Origin: Bacteroidales bacterium
GTDB lineage: Bacteria; Bacteroidota; Bacteroidia; Bacteroidales; SMBSF39
Assembly: GCA_021107685.1 (NCBI GenBank)
Contig: JAIOSH010000443.1
Span: 1-10,740, forward strand
Length of the DNA: 10,740 bases
Reading direction: 5' to 3'
Notes under the pieces: model-generated
What the model saw: only the letters and a program-made list of their open reading frames with translations
Database searches by the model: none
What the model was told of the DNA's origin: nothing
Part shown: positions 7,371-10,740 of the stretch, in pieces
Position numbering within the stretch: the stretch's first letter is position 1
How the letters are laid out: every line of letters begins with the position of its first letter
Program-made: the position numbers and the translations under genes

Positions 7371-7424
7371 TATACCGATACGGAACGAATTTACTAATTT
7401 TATGTTGTTGCTCCTATCGGCATA
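7371..7424. repeat. Palindromic intergenic element between ctpA and yidD
   Basis: The outer arms TATACCGATA (7371-7380) and TATCGGCATA (7415-7424) are inverted repeats of ten positions with one G-T pair. The 34-nt interior contains CGGAACG just inside the left arm. The segment is more GC-rich at its ends than the surrounding intergenic DNA. Its layout (terminal CCGAT/ATCGG, internal GGAACG and GAGCAAC) resembles short dispersed palindromic repeats often seen between Bacteroidetes genes, from general familiarity rather than a search. Confidence 0.5.
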
Positions 7425-7471
7425 ACTGCTTCTAATAGAAAAAAGCTTCGCTTTTTTTAATAAGAAGCAGT
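7425..7471 (-). terminator. Long hairpin after yidD, probable intrinsic terminator
   Basis: ACTGCTTCT (7425-7433) pairs with AGAAGCAGT (7463-7471), and AAAAAAGC (7439-7446) pairs with GCTTTTTT (7450-7457) around a TTC loop; a 5-nt internal loop separates the two stems. It begins 21 bp past the yidD stop. Read on the minus strand, the inner stem ends in a T-run, as in A/U-rich terminators. It abuts the palindromic element at 7371-7424 directly. Confidence 0.7.
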
Positions 7472-7492
7472 ATAAAACCCTGTTGCTTATAT

Positions 7493-7714
7493 TCAGGGAA
7501 CAGGGTCATATCCTCTACCACCCCAAGGATTGCAGGATAAAAATCTTTTTAAAGACAGCCATCCGCCTTTAAAAGGACCATATTTTTTAATTGCTTCAAC
7601 ACCATAAGCCGAACATGTTGGAGTGTATCTGCAAGATGGAGCAAAATACGGCGAAATAACTGTTTGATAAAAACGAATAAGAATTATAAAAAATTTACTA
7701 AATAAGTTTTTCAT
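7493..7714 (-). CDS. yidD: Membrane protein insertion efficiency factor YidD
   Basis: 73 aa, full length for the family. It is a small membrane-associated protein thought to help YidC insert inner-membrane proteins. The N-terminus is an amphipathic/hydrophobic helix (about 3-22). The family signature follows: ISPYFAPSCRYTPTCSAYG (20-38) with Cys28 and Cys34, KYGPFKGGWLSLKRFLSCNPW (start at 44) with Cys61, and the terminal GGRGYDPVP. It overlaps the end of rnpA by 17 nt, the usual rnpA-yidD arrangement and a sign of translational coupling. AAGGAG lies immediately before the ATG, unusually close for a ribosome-binding site. yidC is not in the window. The call is certain from the motifs. Confidence 0.97.
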   Translation of the reverse strand: MKNLFSKFFIILIRFYQTVISPYFAPSCRYTPTCSAYGVEAIKKYGPFKGGWLSLKRFLSCNPWGGRGYDPVP

Positions 7715-8084
7715 GCTCCTTAACTAAACGTTGTAAAATTAATATTATTTTTTGTTCAATTTCTTTATACTTAATAATATCTTTTCCAACATATAAAAAA
7801 GCAAAAACGCAAAAAATATTATTATGTTCTAAAAATTCATACAATTGAGATTTATTTTTTCTGTATGCTTCTCTTATTCGTCGTTTTATTAAATTTCTAT
7901 CAACAGCTTTTCTGAAATTTTTTTTTGATACACTTATTAATATTTGAGCAGGATATTTGTTTTTAACTTCTATATCTAACCAAATTACTTTAAAGGGATG
8001 TAGAAAAAAAGAGTTGCCTTGAGAAAATAACTTTTCTATGGTTTTATGATTTGATAAACGCTCCTCTTTTTTAAAAGTTTGCAT
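7698..8084 (-). CDS. rnpA: Ribonuclease P protein component
   Basis: 128 aa, normal length. It is the protein cofactor of the RNase P ribozyme, which removes the 5' leader of tRNA precursors. The N-terminal FKKEERLSNHKTIEKLFSQG (start at 4) is the conserved opening of the family. The RNR motif is the stretch around 54-75, with KKNFRKAVDRNLIKRRIREA (54-73), whose basic residues contact the RNA. The C-terminal half is strongly AT-biased, rich in I, L, K and F, and poorly conserved, as is usual. In many bacteria rnpA follows rpmH; here it follows hemD, an order I know from Bacteroidetes. A hairpin (8138-8174) separates it from hemD, so its promoter should lie within 8085-8137, where I see no good consensus. 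rnpB is not present. Confidence 0.95.
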   Translation of the reverse strand: MQTFKKEERLSNHKTIEKLFSQGNSFFLHPFKVIWLDIEVKNKYPAQILISVSKKNFRKAVDRNLIKRRIREAYRKNKSQLYEFLEHNNIFCVFAFLYVGKDIIKYKEIEQKIILILQRLVKEHEKLI

Positions 8085-8137
8085 TAGTATTCTTAATAGA
8101 TAGTGATAAAAGAAAATAAATTACAATATAAAACAAA

Positions 8138-8174
8138 ACACAAATTTTGATTAAAAAATATTCAAAATTTGTGT
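8138..8174 (-). terminator. Perfect 13-bp hairpin after hemD
   Basis: ACACAAATTTTGA (8138-8150) and TCAAAATTTGTGT (8162-8174) are exact inverted complements around an 11-nt AT loop. It starts 12 bp past the hemD stop. On the minus strand the stem is followed by a T-rich stretch (TTTGTTTTAT), so an intrinsic terminator is likely, although the stem itself is AT-rich. Confidence 0.7.
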
Positions 8175-8186
8175 GTTTCAAGTTTA

Positions 8187-8939
8187 TTATTTCTTTTTAT
8201 TTGCTTTTTGTAAATAGTGTTCTATTGCTACAGTCATAGAAAGAGCGGTTTTTGTAGGAGCTTTGATATTTAATGTAAGCCCTGATTCTTTTATAGCTTT
8301 GGCAGTTGTTGGTCCAAAAGCCCCGATCAGAGTAGAGTTTTGTTGAAAATCAGGAAAATTTTTGAATAATGATTTTACTCCTGAAGGGCTAAGAAATATT
8401 ATTAAATCAAATTTTTCAATATCGACATCAGATAAATCACTGGCAAGTGTTTTATAAATAATAGCTTTAGTATAATTGATATTATTATCATTAAGCAATT
8501 TAGGCAAACTAAGCTTATGAATATCAGAACAAGGCAATAAAAATTTTTCCTCATTATGCTTTTTTATTAATTCTATTAAGTCAATAAAATTTTGTTTGCC
8601 ATGGAAAATTTTTCGTTTACGATACTGAACATATTTTTGTAAATAAAAAGCAGCAGCTTCAGAAATACAAAAATATTTCATAGTATCAGGTATCTCCACT
8701 CTCATATCCTTTGCTATCCTGAAAAAATGGTCAACTGCATTTCTGCTTGTAAAAATTATTGCCGAATAATCTTGAATATAAACTTTATCTTTTCTGAATT
8801 CACTTGATGTAACTCCCTGGATTTTTATAAACTTATGAAATTCAACATTTACTTTAAACTTTTTAGTAAGTTCCTTGTAAGGTGATTTTTCTAATTCAGA
8901 AGGTTGTGGCTGAGAAACAAGAATATTTTTAACTTTCAA
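8187..8939 (-). CDS. hemD: Uroporphyrinogen-III synthase
   Basis: 250 aa, typical length. It cyclises hydroxymethylbilane to uroporphyrinogen III with inversion of ring D, the branch-point precursor of heme, siroheme and corrinoids; cytoplasmic. The two-lobed fold is recognisable from ILVSQPQP (6-13), FTSRNAVDHFF (63-73) in lobe one, FLSPSGVKSLF (182-192) and IGAFGPTTAKAIKESG (205-220) in lobe two, and the APTKTALSM segment (227-235) near the C-terminus. Sequence conservation is low across this family, so the identification rests on these short motifs and on position. It sits 60 bp after the DUF4271 gene with no hairpin between, so the two are probably co-transcribed. No other heme genes are in the window. 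Confidence 0.9.
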   Translation of the reverse strand: MKVKNILVSQPQPSELEKSPYKELTKKFKVNVEFHKFIKIQGVTSSEFRKDKVYIQDYSAIIFTSRNAVDHFFRIAKDMRVEIPDTMKYFCISEAAAFYLQKYVQYRKRKIFHGKQNFIDLIELIKKHNEEKFLLPCSDIHKLSLPKLLNDNNINYTKAIIYKTLASDLSDVDIEKFDLIIFLSPSGVKSLFKNFPDFQQNSTLIGAFGPTTAKAIKESGLTLNIKAPTKTALSMTVAIEHYLQKANKKK

Positions 8940-8999
8940 TTTATTTATTTTTTTTAATAATAAAAACCCTAAATAAATGTTTTTATTAATTGATTAACA

Positions 9000-9806
9000 T
9001 TAAGTTAAATAATCCATTACCAATTTTGTAAGTATTAAAAACGGTAAAATTTCGAGGGTGCAAAGATATAAAATTAAATATAATAAAGAAAAATTTAAAC
9101 AAGATAATCCTATAAAAATTCCTCTAATAATTCTGTATAAGATTATTAACCCTATCATAATTAATACTATATAAATAATTGCAGTTGATTGAATATATGT
9201 AATTAATACTAAAGAAGGAAGTAAAAAAATACCGCTTATTAAATTGAAAATTAAAATATTCAAAAGATATTCTTTACTCATATTTTCTAATTTAAAAATT
9301 CTGCCGATAAATATTACAGCTAATATTTTTATAAACCATAATATAAAAAAAATTATCAAAATTTTTAAATACAGTATGAAATTAAATACGATATTTTGAG
9401 GAAACCGAATAAAAAATTCAGCAGATTTAAATATTAATAAAGAAAATGTTAAAACAAAGATAATGAATAAATTAATAGTAATTCTCTCATTAAATAAATT
9501 TCCATCTCTTATAAGTTGATTTGTATAACGTTTTATAAAAAAAGATTTAAAAATTTGCTTTATTCTTTTTTTGTACAATACCTGAACTAAGGCAAAAAGA
9601 AAAAAACATAAAATTAGTATTCCTAAAATCCAGTCTTTATTATTTAGACTTTGAGTATAATTTGGTGAAATATTATTAGTATTTAATTGATGAGAGACAA
9701 AAAGCGATTTTTCAGGATTATTATTATCAAAATTTTTACCGGTATTTTTTACCATATATAATGAATCCCGGTAGTTAAGTAATGAGTTGTTTATCGTATC
9801 TTTCAA
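9000..9806 (-). CDS. DUF4271-type integral membrane protein
   Basis: 268 aa, function unknown. About 55 hydrophilic, Asn/Ser-rich residues come first. Membrane segments follow at about 59-77, 109-126, 138-168, 181-204, 208-226 and 237-258, with a basic loop (KKRIKQIFKSFFIKRYTNQL, 79-98) after the first. No catalytic motif is visible. The assignment to DUF4271 rests on overall appearance and on its position directly upstream of hemD, where this Bacteroidetes-specific family usually occurs. No N-terminal signal peptide is evident. It is among the most AT-rich genes of the window, reflected in the many Ile, Phe, Asn and Lys residues. It is divergent from adk, with a 148-bp shared upstream region. 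The stable link to hemD suggests a role connected to tetrapyrrole or envelope metabolism, but that is inference. Confidence 0.75.
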   Translation of the reverse strand: MKDTINNSLLNYRDSLYMVKNTGKNFDNNNPEKSLFVSHQLNTNNISPNYTQSLNNKDWILGILILCFFLFALVQVLYKKRIKQIFKSFFIKRYTNQLIRDGNLFNERITINLFIIFVLTFSLLIFKSAEFFIRFPQNIVFNFILYLKILIIFFILWFIKILAVIFIGRIFKLENMSKEYLLNILIFNLISGIFLLPSLVLITYIQSTAIIYIVLIMIGLIILYRIIRGIFIGLSCLNFSLLYLILYLCTLEILPFLILTKLVMDYLT

Positions 9807-9864
9807 ATGAATATAATTACTTTATTGATAAATAAATTAAAAAATTTTATTTAACAAAATTAAA

Positions 9865-9890
9865 TATATTTGGTTATATCTTTATATTTG
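9865..9890 (+). promoter_or_regulatory. Possible promoter for adk: two TATATTTG motifs
   Basis: TATATTTG occurs at 9865-9872 and again at 9883-9890; both match TAnnTTTG. The second is the better placed, giving transcription from about 9897 and a leader of about 58 nt before the adk ATG. No good -33 TTTG is found about 20 bp before either; the first copy ends only 10 nt before the second. Confidence 0.4.
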
Positions 9891-9893
9891 TAG

Positions 9894-9929
9894 CAAAAAT
9901 ATAAATTGAAAATTTATATGATAATCAAA
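9894..9929 (-). promoter_or_regulatory. Possible promoter for the DUF4271-hemD operon
   Basis: On the minus strand TATTTTTG (9901-9894) matches TAnnTTTG, with a TTTG (9929-9926) upstream as a -33 candidate. The 24-nt spacer is longer than the usual 19-21 nt, and the predicted 5' leader would be about 80 nt. It overlaps the leader of adk on the other strand. Confidence 0.3.
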
Positions 9930-9954
9930 GTAAAAATTTAAAAATTAATAAATT

Positions 9955-10527
9955 ATGTTTAATCTAATAATTTTTGGACCTCCGGGTTCGGGAAAAGGAA
10001 CACAATCAATAAAAATTGCTGAAAAATACGATTTAGTTCATATTTCAACCGGAGATATATTCAGGAAAGAAATACGTGGAAAAACTGATATTGGCTTAAA
10101 AGTTCAGAGCATTATTGAAAAAGGTGAATTAGTGCCTGATGATCTGTTAATAGAAATACTTGAATCGGCTATGAATAAGCATATAAATGCTAAAGGATTT
10201 GTTTTTGACGGATTTCCCCGTACAATAAGGCAAGCCGATGACCTTGACCAGCTTATGAAAAAGATGAATAATGATGTTACTTTAGTACTTGCTTTAGAAG
10301 TTAATGATGATGAAATTATTAGCCGTTTACTTAAACGTGCTGAAATAGAAGGACGTAAGGATGATACAAGGGAGGTTATTGAAAACAGGATAAATATTTA
10401 TAACAATCAAACAAAACCTTTAATAGATTTTTATAAAAAACAGGATAAATTCCAGGCTGTTTATGGTGTTGGTTCTATTGATGATATTTTTAATAATCTT
10501 TGTAAGGTGATAGATAAGTATATGTAG
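9955..10527 (+). CDS. adk: Adenylate kinase
   Basis: 190 aa. It interconverts ATP + AMP and 2 ADP in the cytoplasm, setting adenylate energy balance. The Walker A loop GPPGSGKGTQ is at 8-17, the AMP-binding STGDIFR at 31-37, and FDGFPRT at 84-90 with the catalytic-site arginine. The LID region around RLLKRAEIEGRKDDTREVIENR (start at 124) is the short form without the zinc-finger insert, which accounts for the length of 190 rather than about 214 aa. Arginines at 128, 134 and 139 are in positions expected to contact phosphates. The start is preceded by an A/T-only leader (TTAATAAATT) rather than a Shine-Dalgarno sequence. It is the only plus-strand gene here. Its TAG stop runs directly into the heptamer array; no terminator is seen in the remaining window. 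Confidence 0.97.
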   Translation: MFNLIIFGPPGSGKGTQSIKIAEKYDLVHISTGDIFRKEIRGKTDIGLKVQSIIEKGELVPDDLLIEILESAMNKHINAKGFVFDGFPRTIRQADDLDQLMKKMNNDVTLVLALEVNDDEIISRLLKRAEIEGRKDDTREVIENRINIYNNQTKPLIDFYKKQDKFQAVYGVGSIDDIFNNLCKVIDKYM

Positions 10528-10740
10528 AAGTCGGAAGACCGAAGTTGGAAGACCGAAGTTGGAAGACTGAAGTCAGAAGACTGAAGTCGGAAGACTGAAG
10601 TCAGAAGACTGAAGTTGGAAGACTGAAGTCAGAAGACTGAAGTCGGAAGACTGAAGTCAGAAGACTGAAGTCGGAAGACTGAAGTCAGAAGACTGAAGTC
10701 GGAAGACTGAAGTCAGAAGACTGAAGTCGGAAGACTGAAG
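10527..10740 (+). repeat. Heptamer (GAAGNNN) tandem array with 14- and 28-nt higher order
   Basis: Thirty complete 7-nt units plus four bases run without a gap from the last G of the adk stop codon to the right edge. Units alternate GAAGTCN/GAAGTTG with GAAGACT/GAAGACC, giving a 14-nt period. From the fourth 14-mer on, GAAGTCA strictly alternates with GAAGTCG or GAAGTTG, giving a 28-nt period. Each 14-mer contains AGTC-(G/A)GAA-GACT, a 4-bp stem with a 4-nt loop. TGA occurs in every reading frame of both strands because the period is not a multiple of three, so the array is non-coding. The three units nearest adk are the most divergent. It continues beyond the window. Confidence 0.95.

Noticed and set aside
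8085..8137. Promoter for rnpA
   Set aside because: A TTTG (8137-8134, minus strand) and a TATTTTCT-like stretch occur but spacing and match are poor; not better than chance in DNA this AT-rich.
10527..10740. CRISPR array
   Set aside because: Repeats are 7/14 nt and contiguous, with no unique spacers and no cas genes; this is a simple tandem array.
10527..10740. Repeat-encoded protein on either strand
   Set aside because: The 28-nt period shifts the frame each unit, so TGA appears in all frames of both strands.

Overview
The window looks like chromosomal DNA from a very AT-rich member of the Bacteroidetes, probably Bacteroidales-like. Three things point there: the block DUF4271 protein - hemD - rnpA - yidD - S41 peptidase, leaders without strong Shine-Dalgarno sequences, and several TAnnTTTG-type -7 promoter motifs. 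All genes except adk are on the minus strand.

Right to left along the minus strand: a DUF4271 membrane protein (9806-9000) and hemD (8939-8187) form a pair that ends at a perfect 13-bp hairpin. rnpA (8084-7698) and yidD (7714-7493) overlap by 17 nt and are followed by a second large hairpin and a palindromic intergenic repeat. A C-terminal processing peptidase (7326-5626) then runs with a 23-bp gap into a Wzy/WaaL-type O-antigen ligase/polymerase (5602-4049). Cytidine deaminase (3978-3490) shares a TAATG stop/start with an OmpA-family lipoprotein carrying a long coiled coil (3490-2465). Only 25 bp later begins a compositionally different, more GC-rich segment: a type I restriction-modification methylase HsdM (2439-409), then a GIY-YIG nuclease gene (from 401) that stays open through the left edge. 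hsdS and hsdR are not in the window; if present they would lie to the left.

On the plus strand, adk (9955-10527) is transcribed divergently from the DUF4271 gene. Its stop codon runs directly into a long array of 7-nt repeats that continues past the right edge. The array has 14-nt and 28-nt higher-order periods, and each 14-nt unit can fold into a 4-bp mini-hairpin.

Most genes are housekeeping: nucleotide metabolism (adk, cdd), tetrapyrrole synthesis (hemD), tRNA processing (rnpA), and envelope biogenesis (yidD, ctpA, the ligase, the OmpA lipoprotein). The parts worth a second look are three unrelated repeat families (a palindrome encoded inside the tail of the GIY-YIG gene, the palindromic element between ctpA and yidD, and the hairpin array after adk) and the junction of the HsdM/GIY-YIG segment with the ompA operon. 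I see no tRNA, rRNA, CRISPR array or transposase.
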